Shown in pieces: positions 53,793-62,540 of a stretch of DNA of 64,000 nucleotides. The notes under the pieces are model-generated. The model was not told the DNA's origin. It saw nothing but the letters and a program-made list of their open reading frames with translations, and made no database searches. This DNA is from Snuella sedimenti (GTDB lineage: Bacteria > Bacteroidota > Bacteroidia > Flavobacteriales > Flavobacteriaceae), in assembly GCF_016428595.1 (NCBI RefSeq), contig NZ_JAELVQ010000002.1, forward strand, positions 62,001-126,000, in the 5' to 3' direction. How positions within the stretch are numbered: position 1 is the first letter of the stretch; each line of letters opens with the position of its first letter. Made by a program: the position numbers and the translations under genes.

Positions 53793-55163
53793 ATGGAGCA
53801 CTCTGTAGCGGCAAGTATATTTAATAAGAATGAAGCCAAGGTAAATTGGCATGATAAAGCCTTGTGGTTTGTACGCCATAAACGTGATCTTTCAGTACAT
53901 ACCGTAAAAGGTTGGGAACAATTAAGAGAGTTGGGATCTGCAATAAAGGCGCATACACTGTCCAATTTAGATAATTACTTAGTCGAATTTGAAGAAAATG
54001 CCCTGAAGAATGGGGTACAAGTGCATTGGGCAGCCAATGGCGAAGAACATAACCGTATTGTACATAGTATATTAAAGGCGCATCAAGCTAAAAAAGTAGT
54101 AAAAAGTAAATCGATGCTTACTGAAGAATGCCATCTAAATCCCTATTTGGAAGTCGATAATATTGAAGTAATTGACACCGACTTAGGGGAGCGCATTGTG
54201 CAACTGGCTAAGGAGCCGCCAAGCCATATTGTGTTACCTGCTATCCATAAAAACAAAGAAGAAGTTGATGAGTTGTTCCAAGAGCATTTAGGTACAAAAC
54301 CTTGTAATGGAGATCCTCAGTATTTAACCAACGAAGCGCGTAAACATTTACGGGAAAAGTTTATAGAAGCTGATGCAGCTATAACAGGGGTTAACTTTGC
54401 CATAGCCGAAACAGGTGGTTTAGTGGTGTGTACAAATGAAGGTAATGCCGATATGGGGGCGCATTTAGCCCCTGTCCATATAGCATGTATGGGCGTAGAG
54501 AAGCTTATACCCAAACAAGAACATTTGGGCGTATTCTTAAGGTTATTGGCAAGAAGTGCTACCGGCCAACCCATTACCACTTATTCATCTCACTTTAAAA
54601 AGCCACGAGAAGGTGCTAAAATGCATATTGTAATTGTAGATAATGGTAGGGCAGAACAATTAAGCAGACCTGATTTTAGAGCTTCCTTGCATTGCATTCG
54701 CTGTGGCGCTTGTATGAATACTTGTCCCATTTACAGACGTAGCGGCGGACACAGTTATAATGCGACAATTCCAGGTCCCATAGGTTCTATACTGTCGCCA
54801 GGAAAAGATTTAAAAAAGTATAGTAGTTTACCGTTCGCCTCCACCTTATGTGGGTCTTGTAGCGATGTTTGTCCTGTTAAAATTGATATTCATAAACAAT
54901 TGTATAAATGGCGACAAATAATAACTAAGGAAACCCCACAACCGGCCATGAAAAAAATGTCGATGAAGTTCATGGGGCGCATGTTTTCCAATCCTAAGCA
55001 ATATCAAAAGATAGGAAGAGCAGGGCGTTGGGCTTTGCGAAATTTGCCTAAAGGTCTAATTAATGCACGCCCTAATGTATGGGGTAAAGAGCGGGATTTA
55101 CCAAAAGGTCCTAAAGAAAGTTTTGATGATTGGTATAAAAAAAGAAATAAAAATGGGAAGTAG
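53793..55163 (+). CDS. lutB: L-lactate utilization protein LutB (Fe-S/DUF162 protein)
   Basis: 456 residues. The N-terminal LUD (DUF162-type) domain contains AITGVNFAIAETGGLVVCTNEGNA (195-218 region). Two 4Fe-4S ferredoxin motifs follow: Cys301-304-307-311 (CIRCGACMNTCP) and Cys353-356-360 (CGSCSDVCP). A C-terminal DUF3390-type tail ends the protein. It is the central electron-transfer subunit of the lactate-oxidising complex. The gene overlaps lutC by 11 bases. Confidence 0.94.
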   Translation: MEHSVAASIFNKNEAKVNWHDKALWFVRHKRDLSVHTVKGWEQLRELGSAIKAHTLSNLDNYLVEFEENALKNGVQVHWAANGEEHNRIVHSILKAHQAKKVVKSKSMLTEECHLNPYLEVDNIEVIDTDLGERIVQLAKEPPSHIVLPAIHKNKEEVDELFQEHLGTKPCNGDPQYLTNEARKHLREKFIEADAAITGVNFAIAETGGLVVCTNEGNADMGAHLAPVHIACMGVEKLIPKQEHLGVFLRLLARSATGQPITTYSSHFKKPREGAKMHIVIVDNGRAEQLSRPDFRASLHCIRCGACMNTCPIYRRSGGHSYNATIPGPIGSILSPGKDLKKYSSLPFASTLCGSCSDVCPVKIDIHKQLYKWRQIITKETPQPAMKKMSMKFMGRMFSNPKQYQKIGRAGRWALRNLPKGLINARPNVWGKERDLPKGPKESFDDWYKKRNKNGK

Positions 55164-55743
55164 AGACAGTATATTAGCCAATATAAAGCGTAATAAGCCA
55201 GATTTACTACCACTCCCGGAAATAAACCTTGAACAATTTGAAGACTCCTTGGATTTAGTTGAAGAATTTACCAAGAAGGTAGAAATTGTTGGAGGTAATG
55301 TATTTAATCTAGCGTCGAAAGATGAGGTTTTAAAGCAGGTAAAAGCTTTGTTTCCCGATACCAGTCATAACTATTCCACAGTAGAAGGAACGTCTGGTTT
55401 TAATACAATCAGTTTAGAGGCATTGCAAAGGCCTCATGACCTTAACGATTTAGATGTATTGGTGCTAGAGAGTTTAGTTGGAGTATCTGAAAATGGAGCT
55501 GTTTGGGTTTCTAGCAATCAATTACCAGTTAGGGTATTGCCTTTTATAACCAAGCATCTTGTTTTGGTCTTAAATAAGAGTTGTTTAGTGCCAAATTTGC
55601 ACCATGCTTATAAAGCCTTGAATGGCATAGATAATGACTTTGGAGTATTTATTTCAGGTCCTTCCAAAACAGCAGATATTGAACAATCTTTAGTAATAGG
55701 TGCTCATGGTGCTTTAAGTTTAAGTGTGTTTTTAATAGCATAA
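55153..55743 (+). CDS. lutC: L-lactate utilization protein LutC (LUD domain)
   Basis: 196 residues from ATG 55153 (MGSRDSILANIKRN), a LUD/DUF162 protein with SVSENGAVWVSS-like GVSENGAVWV and ISGPSKTADIEQSLVIGAHG near the C-terminus, as in LutC/YkgG. The longer frame from 55063 reads through lutB coding sequence and is rejected. It completes lutABC and is the last gene of the operon before a hairpin and the AraC gene. Confidence 0.92.
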   Translation: MGSRDSILANIKRNKPDLLPLPEINLEQFEDSLDLVEEFTKKVEIVGGNVFNLASKDEVLKQVKALFPDTSHNYSTVEGTSGFNTISLEALQRPHDLNDLDVLVLESLVGVSENGAVWVSSNQLPVRVLPFITKHLVLVLNKSCLVPNLHHAYKALNGIDNDFGVFISGPSKTADIEQSLVIGAHGALSLSVFLIA

Positions 55744-55765
55744 AGATTGATTTTGTTGTCTGTAT

Positions 55766-55790
55766 AAAGCAATGATACTTTTATTGCTTT
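55766..55790 (+). terminator. weak terminator-like hairpin after lutC
   Basis: AAAGCAAT (55766-55773) pairs with ATTGCTTT (55783-55790) over nine bases. The T-run is displaced (GTTTTTGTATTTTT from 55801), so termination is uncertain. It may partly insulate the araC-type gene. Confidence 0.4.
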
Positions 55791-55821
55791 AAATTGCTTA
55801 GTTTTTGTATTTTTACGTTTT

Positions 55822-56733
55822 ATGTATAAGCCTGTTAATAAATTGGGCTCACATCAATATATGAAACTACATTTATTAGACCGGAGCAATAGAATAAAAA
55901 ATAGTTCTTTCACTATTACTGAAAATCGTTATCCGTTTTTTTTAAAAATATGGCATTACCATCAAGAATTGGAATTGGTCGTTATTCAAAAAAGTACGGG
56001 AACACGATTTATTGGTGACAATATTGAGAAGTTTAATGTTGGCGATGTCGTTTTAATAGGTAAAAATTTGCCACACATGTGGTTAAATGATAAAGAGTAT
56101 TTTGAAGAAGACTCTAAATTGGAAGCACATGCCTTAGCTATTCATTTTAAAGAAGATTTTGCAGGTCAAGGTTTTTTTGATATGCCAGAAATGAATGCTA
56201 TTGAAAAGTTAATTGACAAGTCGAAATACGGTATAAAGTTTTCTGGAGATTTAACTTTAATAAGGGAATGGATCAATAACCTTAGGAACTTAGAAGATTT
56301 TGATAAAGTGATTAAGTTTATTCAAATTCTTAATAACCTAGCCAGACACAAAGATTATAAATTATTGTCTAGCAACGGATTTATAAACTCGTTTAAGATG
56401 ACTGAAAAGCATAACCTTAATAAGGTATATGAGTTTATAATTAAGAATTTTAGAGAACAAATAAGCTTAGCTGATGTGGCAGACATTGCCTGCATGAACC
56501 CATCTGCTTTTAGTAGGTTCTTTAAACGCGTTAATAGAAAAACATTCAGTGAATACTTAAATGAAGTACGCGTTGGTTACGCCTGTAAATTATTGATAGA
56601 GGAAAAGTATAACATATCCGAAATATGTTTTGAATCTGGATTTAATAATATTTCTAATTTTAACAGACAGTTTAAAAAGACTATGAAATACGCGCCTACA
56701 GATTATATAAAGTTTCACGCTCAAAGAGCGTAA
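55822..56733 (+). CDS. AraC-family transcriptional regulator
   Basis: 303 residues: an N-terminal cupin-like sensor (about 35-110, WHYHQELELVVI, VGDVVLIGKNLPHMW) and a C-terminal AraC/XylS domain (about 200-300). The latter has two helix-turn-helix units, ISLADVADIACMNPSAFSRFFKR (214-236) and ISEICFESGFNNISNFNRQFKK (265-286). Such cupin-AraC proteins commonly control sugar operons. Its place behind the fucose-type operon suggests it senses a pathway sugar. Met14 (55861) is an alternative start. Confidence 0.92.
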   Translation: MYKPVNKLGSHQYMKLHLLDRSNRIKNSSFTITENRYPFFLKIWHYHQELELVVIQKSTGTRFIGDNIEKFNVGDVVLIGKNLPHMWLNDKEYFEEDSKLEAHALAIHFKEDFAGQGFFDMPEMNAIEKLIDKSKYGIKFSGDLTLIREWINNLRNLEDFDKVIKFIQILNNLARHKDYKLLSSNGFINSFKMTEKHNLNKVYEFIIKNFREQISLADVADIACMNPSAFSRFFKRVNRKTFSEYLNEVRVGYACKLLIEEKYNISEICFESGFNNISNFNRQFKKTMKYAPTDYIKFHAQRA

Positions 56734-56782
56734 TTGTAATGACACCTCTTTTTAGATTGAAGTTTTTATAGAACAAAAGAAA

Positions 56783-57538
56783 CTAAGGTCTTTTCCCTCT
56801 TAAGGGTGTTGGTTTGTATTCTTTTGAAGAGCCACTAATTAAGCGGTTCAGTTCATTAAATTCATCAGAAGAAAGTTCCCTGTATTCACCAATAGGCATA
56901 TCCAATTTAATATTCATGATCCTAATGCGCTTGAGTGTTACAACAGTATAGTTAAAATACTCGCACATACGACGAATTTGCCGATTAAGGCCTTGCGTTA
57001 AAATAATTCTAAATTCAAAGGTGTTAATCTTTTCTACCTTACATTTCTTTGTAATTCGATCCAAAATAGGAACACCCCCAGCCATGCGTTTAATAAAAGT
57101 TTGGGAAATAGGTTTGTCGACCTTTACAACATATTCTTTTTCATGATTGTTGCTGGCACGCAAAATTTTATTTACAATATCACCATCATCCGTTAATAAA
57201 ATAAGTCCTTCACTTTGCTTGTCTAAGCGACCAATTGGAAAAATACGTTTTGGGTAGTTTATAAAATCAATAATGTTATCTTTTTCAACACGTGTATCGG
57301 TAGTGCAAACAATACCAACAGGTTTGTTAAAAGCAAGGTAAACAAACGATTTCTTTATATTGTTTATCAATTCCCCATCAACACGAACATCATCATTGAG
57401 GGTTATTTTAGTGCCTTTTTCGGGAGGCACCCCATTAACGGTTATACGACCAGCCTCAATGAGCTTGTCGGCTTCACGACGTGAGCAATACCCCACTTCA
57501 CTTAAATATTTATTGATGCGTTTTAATTGATCTGACAT
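56783..57538 (-). CDS. rluF: 23S rRNA pseudouridine synthase RluF
   Basis: 251 residues from the ATG at 57538 (MSDQLKRINKYLSE). An S4 RNA-binding domain at the N-terminus (ISREADK-type YCSRREADKLIEAGRI) is followed by the RsuA/RluB/E/F catalytic domain with the active Asp106 in IGRLDKQSEGLILLTDDGD, and GLNRQIRRMCEYF. The run of matches to E. coli RluF (FPIGRLDK, KEYVVKVDKPI, GVPILDRITKKCKV, RIRIMN) is close, which favours RluF over RluE. It modifies U2604 of 23S rRNA. It is convergent with the AraC gene. Confidence 0.9.
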   Translation of the reverse strand: MSDQLKRINKYLSEVGYCSRREADKLIEAGRITVNGVPPEKGTKITLNDDVRVDGELINNIKKSFVYLAFNKPVGIVCTTDTRVEKDNIIDFINYPKRIFPIGRLDKQSEGLILLTDDGDIVNKILRASNNHEKEYVVKVDKPISQTFIKRMAGGVPILDRITKKCKVEKINTFEFRIILTQGLNRQIRRMCEYFNYTVVTLKRIRIMNIKLDMPIGEYRELSSDEFNELNRLISGSSKEYKPTPLRGKRP

Positions 57539-57561
57539 GCAGCAAAAATACAATAAACTAA

Positions 57562-57948
57562 TGAACTCATTTAAACTTTTTCAATTGGCTATAAAATTGC
57601 CCTTTTCCGCCCACTTTTTGTCTTTTTCTCCTTCCGTAGTCCAGCTATGCAACTCAAAAATGCCTTCCAATGAGCAAATAATGCCTAATTTTCGCTTTAA
57701 TCAAAAAGAATTCCTCGATGCTTTGCGTCGGGGTTTCGGTTGAAATTGTCATTCCCGTGAAATCGTAGATTCATGAATACCTTAATTTAAAATATGTTTT
57801 GATGAATAAAACGGGAATCTAAACAATAGAATTTCGGTTTTTGACCTTTTTAGGTCAAAATGAAACGAGCTAAATACCCCTATGGCTCTGCCTCGGGGAT
57901 GGTTCGTTTCAAGAAATTATTTTATTCCAAAAAGTTTAAATGAGTTCA
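57562..57948. mobile_element. MITE-like non-coding element with 20-base terminal inverted repeats
   Basis: A perfect 20-base inverted repeat bounds it: 57562-57581 (TGAACTCATTTAAACTTTTT) and 57929-57948. Inside are nested dyads: CCTCGA/TCGGGG (57713-57733), ATTCCCGT/ACGGGAAT (57751-57818), TTTTGACCT/AGGTCAAAA (57839-57860) and TGAAACGA/TCGTTTCA (57861-57911) enclosing CCCC/GGGG. No transposase fits. The right arm contains the stop codon of the hydrolase gene. It could be a miniature element or a structured RNA. A 68-codon frame at 57537-57743 is not convincing. Confidence 0.5.
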
Positions 57949-58776
57949 AGAACTTATAAAGTCTATAATGTGGTTATTAACGGTGTCGAATTTTAAACCG
58001 TGCCCATAGCCAGTAGTTGCTATTAGTTCCGCATTTTTATAACTGTTTTTAAAATCTATAGTATCAGAAAATGGGATAATGTCATCGTTCTTATCATGAA
58101 TAATAAGTCCTTTTGCTTTTATGTCTTTTGAAAAATTTGCAGCCGAAAAATAGTTGGGATGATGATCGTAATGCTTTAAAACAAATAAATCCATGGCATT
58201 TGATACCTTCTTACTGTATCCCATCATGCATTTATAGCGGTTAAACATTCCGGTAAAATTTGAAGGCGCTCCCAGTAAAACTAATTTGTCAATAAAGGTT
58301 AATTGGTGTTTGTATTGCGCAAACACAGTAGCCATACCACCAACTGAATGGCCAATAATAATAGTTGTATTAAACTTTTTTGCTACTTTGTAGATGCATT
58401 CCGAATAAGCTAGCGAATTAAAAATGTGACCTTCAGAATTCCCATGAGCGGGAGCATCGAGAGCAATAATGTTATAATTTAATTTTTTTAGGTTTTCTAT
58501 TAGGTCTTTCCACCTAAAGGCATTGCTTTCCCAGCCATGCACCAGTAAAACGGTTTCTTTTTTGCCAATCCACCTATAGGACATAATGGATGTACCATTA
58601 CAATTTATTTCTTCTTTAAGTGCAGTATCAAGGAAATCGTGTGCTTCTGTACTTAACTTTTTTCCCTTTTTTGGGGTAGAAAATAACTTTATGGCAAGTT
58701 TAGCTGCTTGCTCAGAAGAAAAGATACCAATAAGGTTAATAAAAATACCAATTAGTTTAGCCAGATGTTTTTTCAT
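57946..58776 (-). CDS. alpha/beta hydrolase
   Basis: 276 residues. An N-terminal hydrophobic stretch (about 5-22) may anchor it. The fold is clear: LLVHGWESNAFRW (oxyanion His80-Gly81), ALDAPAHGNSEG, nucleophile Ser144 in IGHSVGGM, acid Asp in HDKNDDIIPF and His in GYGHGLKF. The substrate is unknown. Last gene of a five-gene leftward operon (gap 4 bases to the cupin gene). Its stop codon lies in the terminal repeat of the MITE-like element, so the last residues may come from that element. Confidence 0.87.
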   Translation of the reverse strand: MKKHLAKLIGIFINLIGIFSSEQAAKLAIKLFSTPKKGKKLSTEAHDFLDTALKEEINCNGTSIMSYRWIGKKETVLLVHGWESNAFRWKDLIENLKKLNYNIIALDAPAHGNSEGHIFNSLAYSECIYKVAKKFNTTIIIGHSVGGMATVFAQYKHQLTFIDKLVLLGAPSNFTGMFNRYKCMMGYSKKVSNAMDLFVLKHYDHHPNYFSAANFSKDIKAKGLIIHDKNDDIIPFSDTIDFKNSYKNAELIATTGYGHGLKFDTVNNHIIDFISS

Positions 58777-58780
58777 TTAA

Positions 58781-59143
58781 TTAAGCGTCTCTATTTACTA
58801 AATCCATAGAAAAAGCTGGAGTACAAATGGCTATGTATTCACAGGGTTCTGTAAACGGATTGGAATATTGAACACGGGTGTTTTTATTTATTTTTATAGA
58901 CTGACCAGCCTCTAGTACTATCGTTTCACCATCTATTATAAATTGCTTTTTACCTTTTATAATAAAAGTGTATTCATCAAATTCTGGTGTTTGAAAAGGT
59001 TCACTCCATCCAGCAGGAGCTTTCATGTGGGCAATACTAATTTTTGAATTACCATCAGAAGCTAAGCCAAAGTGTTCTTTTATAATTTTACCATCGTTGG
59101 TAGCCACTATAAAAGGCGTATTTTGTATAGTGTATTTCTTCAT
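58781..59143 (-). CDS. cupin-domain protein
   Basis: 120 residues with a single cupin barrel: DEYTFIIKGKKQFIIDGETIVLEAGQSIKINKNTRVQYSNP (shown in part by key positions Glu, Gly, Gly). The usual two-His metal motif is weak: the G(x)5HxH part is replaced by FDEYTFIIKG, so metal binding is doubtful. The function is unknown. It sits between yitT and the hydrolase gene with gaps of 3-4 bases, so it is cotranscribed. Confidence 0.8.
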   Translation of the reverse strand: MKKYTIQNTPFIVATNDGKIIKEHFGLASDGNSKISIAHMKAPAGWSEPFQTPEFDEYTFIIKGKKQFIIDGETIVLEAGQSIKINKNTRVQYSNPFTEPCEYIAICTPAFSMDLVNRDA

Positions 59144-59146
59144 TGG

Positions 59147-60121
59147 TTAATTCTTAAGCGGTTTTCTTTTTATCATACCGCCTTTTAAATCTTTAACGAT
59201 TCCCATAATAATAAAGGCCTTTCTGTCTATTTTGTCAATCTCAGTCTGGAGTTTTGCTAATTCTAAGCGTGTTACAACGGTATAAATAATGTCTTTATCA
59301 TAGCTTTTTCCTCTTGACCCAAAGCCACCTTTACCAGCATAAATAGTACATGCCCGACCTAATTTTTCAATGATCATTGTTCTTATGGCTTCGTGCTGCT
59401 CCGAAATAATGGTAACGCCTATATATTCTTCGACACCATCCACAACAAAATCGACTGTTTTAGCAGCACTGAGGTAGGTTAAAATAGCATAGAGAGCTAT
59501 TTCCATTGACAAGATGTAGGCGCCAAAGGAGAAAATAATGATATTTATAATTAGTAATACGTCACCAATAGTAAGTGATAATTTTCGGCTTAAATAAACG
59601 GCTAGTATTTCTGTCCCGTCAATAACACTGCCACCCCGTATGGACATGCCAATACCCAAGCCTAAAAAAAAGCCGCCGAAAACGGCTATGAGTAATTTGT
59701 CTTCTGTAATTATGGGGTAATCGACATAATGCACTACAAAGGCCAAAAACGCAATAGCAACTACACTGCGTAATGCAAATTTAAGGTTGATGGTCTTGGA
59801 GGCAAGAATTAAAAATGGGAGGTTTACAAAAACCAATAGTAAACTCAACTCTATAGATGTGATATTTTCTAGTAACAAGGAGATTCCTGTGGCTCCACCG
59901 TCAATAAATTGATTGGGTAACAAAAAGCCCTTTAAGCCAAATCCAGCAGCAAAAACCCCAATAATTATGAATATGTATTCTTTAACGGTATGCGTTAATT
60001 CTACATATAGATTTCTTACCAAAGGCACTATTTCCCTTTTGCTCACAGGTTTTTTGGCCTCTTTGTCTCCAAGCCTTTTTCGGGCAATATCTATTAATAG
60101 TTTTGATAAGAATGGATTCAT
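59147..60121 (-). CDS. YitT-family membrane protein (DUF161/DUF2179)
   Basis: 324 residues. The membrane part (about 45-235) has the family repeats, e.g. GLKGFLLPNQFIDGGATGISLL and GLGIGMSIRGGSVIDGTEILA. It is followed by a cytoplasmic DUF2179 domain (TIISEQHEAIRTMIIEKLGRACTIYAGKGGFG, VVTRLELAKLQTEIDKIDRKAFI). YitT proteins are widespread, with no firmly known substrate. It lies within the five-gene leftward operon, 9 bases after the lipoprotein gene. Confidence 0.88.
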   Translation of the reverse strand: MNPFLSKLLIDIARKRLGDKEAKKPVSKREIVPLVRNLYVELTHTVKEYIFIIIGVFAAGFGLKGFLLPNQFIDGGATGISLLLENITSIELSLLLVFVNLPFLILASKTINLKFALRSVVAIAFLAFVVHYVDYPIITEDKLLIAVFGGFFLGLGIGMSIRGGSVIDGTEILAVYLSRKLSLTIGDVLLIINIIIFSFGAYILSMEIALYAILTYLSAAKTVDFVVDGVEEYIGVTIISEQHEAIRTMIIEKLGRACTIYAGKGGFGSRGKSYDKDIIYTVVTRLELAKLQTEIDKIDRKAFIIMGIVKDLKGGMIKRKPLKN

Positions 60122-60130
60122 TAGTATTTA

Positions 60131-60691
60131 TTAATTGTTGTGCCAGTTAATAAAAAAGTATTTCAGTTTGGCGCCATCAGGAATATGGGTTGCTTCTAAA
60201 TTTAAGTCCATATCAAATCTAAGGTTTGCCGGAAGCTCGCCCTTGTCGATAGTAAACGATGCATTTAATTCGTTAACCGTGATGAGTGCCGAGTTAATTA
60301 AATTGTCAATTCTCGATATCTTGTATGTATTCGAAATATCTTTAAATGTACTTAAAATAGACAAGTTTTTGTCTGTTTTGTATCGCGGATCTATAATTTG
60401 GATATTTTCAATAACCGATAAAGAGTCCAAAGCTTGTCTAGGTGTAAGAGTTAGTAAGTGTTTACCTCCCTTTTCGAAAATTTTAATACTATTTCTGTTC
60501 CCCGCAAATTCATCGCCGCTTGTAAATTTTACGATAGAATCGTTTTTAAAAACGGTTTCAAGATCCTTTACGCGCGTGGAATCTGTTAGCGAGCCAATGT
60601 GTTGCTTGCTTATTTGAAAGGGATCTTGCGTTTTATTACAATTAGTAAGTATTAAAGCAATAATAATAAGGGGGAAAAATGATTTGTTCAT
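60131..60691 (-). CDS. lipoprotein of unknown function
   Basis: 186 residues with a lipoprotein signal (LIIIALILTNC, Cys18). The rest is mixed alpha/beta with no motif that I recognise (FTSGDEFAGNRNSIKIFEKGGKHLLTL; ALITVNELNASFTI). It lies 29 bases after the HerA-like gene and 9 before yitT, so it belongs to that operon. Probably anchored in the periplasm or outer membrane. Confidence 0.75.
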   Translation of the reverse strand: MNKSFFPLIIIALILTNCNKTQDPFQISKQHIGSLTDSTRVKDLETVFKNDSIVKFTSGDEFAGNRNSIKIFEKGGKHLLTLTPRQALDSLSVIENIQIIDPRYKTDKNLSILSTFKDISNTYKISRIDNLINSALITVNELNASFTIDKGELPANLRFDMDLNLEATHIPDGAKLKYFFINWHNN

Positions 60692-60720
60692 GAATATGTA
60701 TAGTTTGTTAGAGTTACTGT

Positions 60721-62262
60721 TTATTTTTTTAAGACTTTAGTTAATATACCAAAGACGCTGCGTATAAATGTGGCGCTTGTAAGTACTTTTACTATGGGAT
60801 TGATACGCGTGCTTTGTCTTCTTCTGGTACTTGTTTGTTTTTTGGAAGTAGCTTTTATAAGAGCTTCACGTTCTTGCCTTGCTTTTTCTTTAGCTTCTTC
60901 AGCTTGGGCTCGTTCAATTTTATCGTTAAGTATTTCGTATGCGCTTTCCCTATCAATAGTTTCATTGTATTTCTTAGCGAGCTTAGACTTTTCTATTAAA
61001 TCACTTAGTTCGCTCGCAGTTAAAACATCCATTCTGCTCATTGGCGCACGCATCATAGTGGCCGATAAAGGAGTAGGACGCCCTTTTTCATCTAAGGCAG
61101 ATACCAAGGCCTCTCCAATACCTAAAGATGTTAATACTTCTGTAGTATCGTAATAGTCTGAGTCCGGATAGTTTTGAGCTGTTAGTTTAATAGCCTTTCT
61201 GTCTTTGGCAGTAAAAGCTCGCAAAGCATGCTGTACTTTTAAACCTAACTGCCCTAGAACTGCTTCTGGAACGTCGGTAGGATTTTGGGTCACAAAATAA
61301 AGTCCAACACCTTTACTACGAATTAATTTCACAATACTTTCTATTTGATTGAGTAAGGCTTTAGACGCTTCATTAAAAATAAGATGTGCCTCATCAATAA
61401 ACAAGATCAATTCGGGCCTATCACTGTCGCCCTGCTCAGGAAAAGTAGCATAGATTTCGGCTAGTAGGCTCAACATAAATGTTGAAAACAATTTAGGTCT
61501 GTCTTGTATATCGGTTAATCTTATAATATTAATATAACCTCTTCCTTCATCATCAATACGCAATAAATCTTGTACATCAAAAGAGGCTTCACCAAAGAAT
61601 AAATCAGCACCCTGTTGCTCCAATTCTACAATTTTACGCAGAATAGCACCTGTTGATGCAGTCGAAATTCGACCGTAGGCTTCGGCAAATTCCTGCTTAC
61701 CTTCCTGGGTAGCGTATTGTAATATCTTTTTAAAGTCTTTTAAATCGAGGAGCGGTAGTTTGTTATCGTCACAATATTGAAAAATAACGGCTACAATACC
61801 TGTTTGCGTTTCAGTTAAATCTAAAATACGCGATAATAAAACCGGACCAAATTCACTAACGGTGGCTCTAAGGCGTACACCGTTTTGTTCAGAAAGTGTT
61901 AATACTTCTACAGGAAAGCTTTTGGACTCAAAAGGCAATCCTATTTTTTCATGACGTTCGTCAATCTTTGGATGACCGGGACTCGGTTGGGCCAAACCGC
62001 TTAAATCACCTTTAATATCCATAAGTAATACAGGAACGCCTTTGTTACTTAAATTCTCAGCTAGAACTTGTAAAGATTTGGTCTTTCCAGTTCCGGTTGC
62101 CCCAGCTATTAAGCCATGTCTGTTCATGGTCTTTAAAGGGATTTTTACATGTGCGCCCGAAATGGTTTCTCCATCTAACATGGCAGCACCAATAGGAATA
62201 AAATCGCCCTTAGTCGTGTTGCCCTCTACAATATGGTTTAAAAAAGCTTCCTTTCTGTTCAT
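60721..62262 (-). CDS. HerA-like (DUF853) P-loop ATPase
   Basis: 513 residues. Walker A is GATGTGKT (54-61) and Walker B LILFIDEAH (about 286-294). RHGLIAGATGTGKTKSLQVL and the later YFVTQNPTDVPEAVLGQLG are the marks of the DUF853/YjgR family of HerA-like ATPases. Near 440-490 is a basic, coiled-coil-like region (KARQEREALIKATSKK), and the tail is hydrophobic. The cellular role is unclear; HerA itself resects DNA ends with NurA, but no nurA is nearby. First gene of the leftward operon. Confidence 0.87.
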   Translation of the reverse strand: MNRKEAFLNHIVEGNTTKGDFIPIGAAMLDGETISGAHVKIPLKTMNRHGLIAGATGTGKTKSLQVLAENLSNKGVPVLLMDIKGDLSGLAQPSPGHPKIDERHEKIGLPFESKSFPVEVLTLSEQNGVRLRATVSEFGPVLLSRILDLTETQTGIVAVIFQYCDDNKLPLLDLKDFKKILQYATQEGKQEFAEAYGRISTASTGAILRKIVELEQQGADLFFGEASFDVQDLLRIDDEGRGYINIIRLTDIQDRPKLFSTFMLSLLAEIYATFPEQGDSDRPELILFIDEAHLIFNEASKALLNQIESIVKLIRSKGVGLYFVTQNPTDVPEAVLGQLGLKVQHALRAFTAKDRKAIKLTAQNYPDSDYYDTTEVLTSLGIGEALVSALDEKGRPTPLSATMMRAPMSRMDVLTASELSDLIEKSKLAKKYNETIDRESAYEILNDKIERAQAEEAKEKARQEREALIKATSKKQTSTRRRQSTRINPIVKVLTSATFIRSVFGILTKVLKK

Positions 62263-62525
62263 AGGTGATAATTTCGGATAAAAATAACTATTCTATGTTA
62301 AACGATAATGAACTCATCTTGACTTTTTGTTTTTAACCGAAAATGAGATCAAAATTTATTCAGTTGAGGCACTTTTTGAAAGTTATAGTATTCCTACGAG
62401 TAAAAAAGTAACGAATTATGAATGGATTTAAGTCATTTTTTAGGAAACAGAAAAGGTTAAAATAAACTCAATAATTAAGCTATATAAAACAATAAACTTT
62501 TAATTCATACTTTTTTAAAGTATTG
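62263..62525. other. intergenic region between herA-like gene and queE
   Basis: AT-rich DNA of about 260 bases between divergent genes. No open frame, tRNA or strong hairpin was seen. The leftward promoter was not identified with confidence (a TTATTTTTATC stretch lies near 62282-62292); the rightward one is listed next. Confidence 0.5.
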
Positions 62526-62533
62526 TATCTTTG
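62526..62533 (+). promoter_or_regulatory. promoter of queE
   Basis: TATCTTTG followed by CAAAC is a perfect TAnnTTTG box. The expected start of transcription near 62540 makes the leader almost exactly coincide with the start-codon-pairing motif, copy C. Confidence 0.7.
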
Positions 62534-62540
62534 CAAACTA

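Noticed and set aside
55063-55152. Extended start of lutC
   Set aside because: The added 30 residues lie inside the lutB coding region and do not resemble LutC; the ATG at 55153 fits the family.
57537-57743. 68-codon open frame at the left of the MITE-like element
   Set aside because: It begins inside the rluF start region, runs through the terminal repeat and internal dyads, and has no domain. It is probably a by-product of the element, although a repeated peptide cannot be excluded without a search.
60135-60617. 160-codon plus-strand frame opposite the lipoprotein gene
   Set aside because: It mirrors a minus-strand gene with a good lipoprotein signal and operon context; the plus-strand peptide has no motif.
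60770-61153. 127-codon plus-strand frame opposite the HerA-like gene
   Set aside because: Antisense shadow of a basic/coiled region (Ser/Leu-rich peptide), with no promoter or homology signal.
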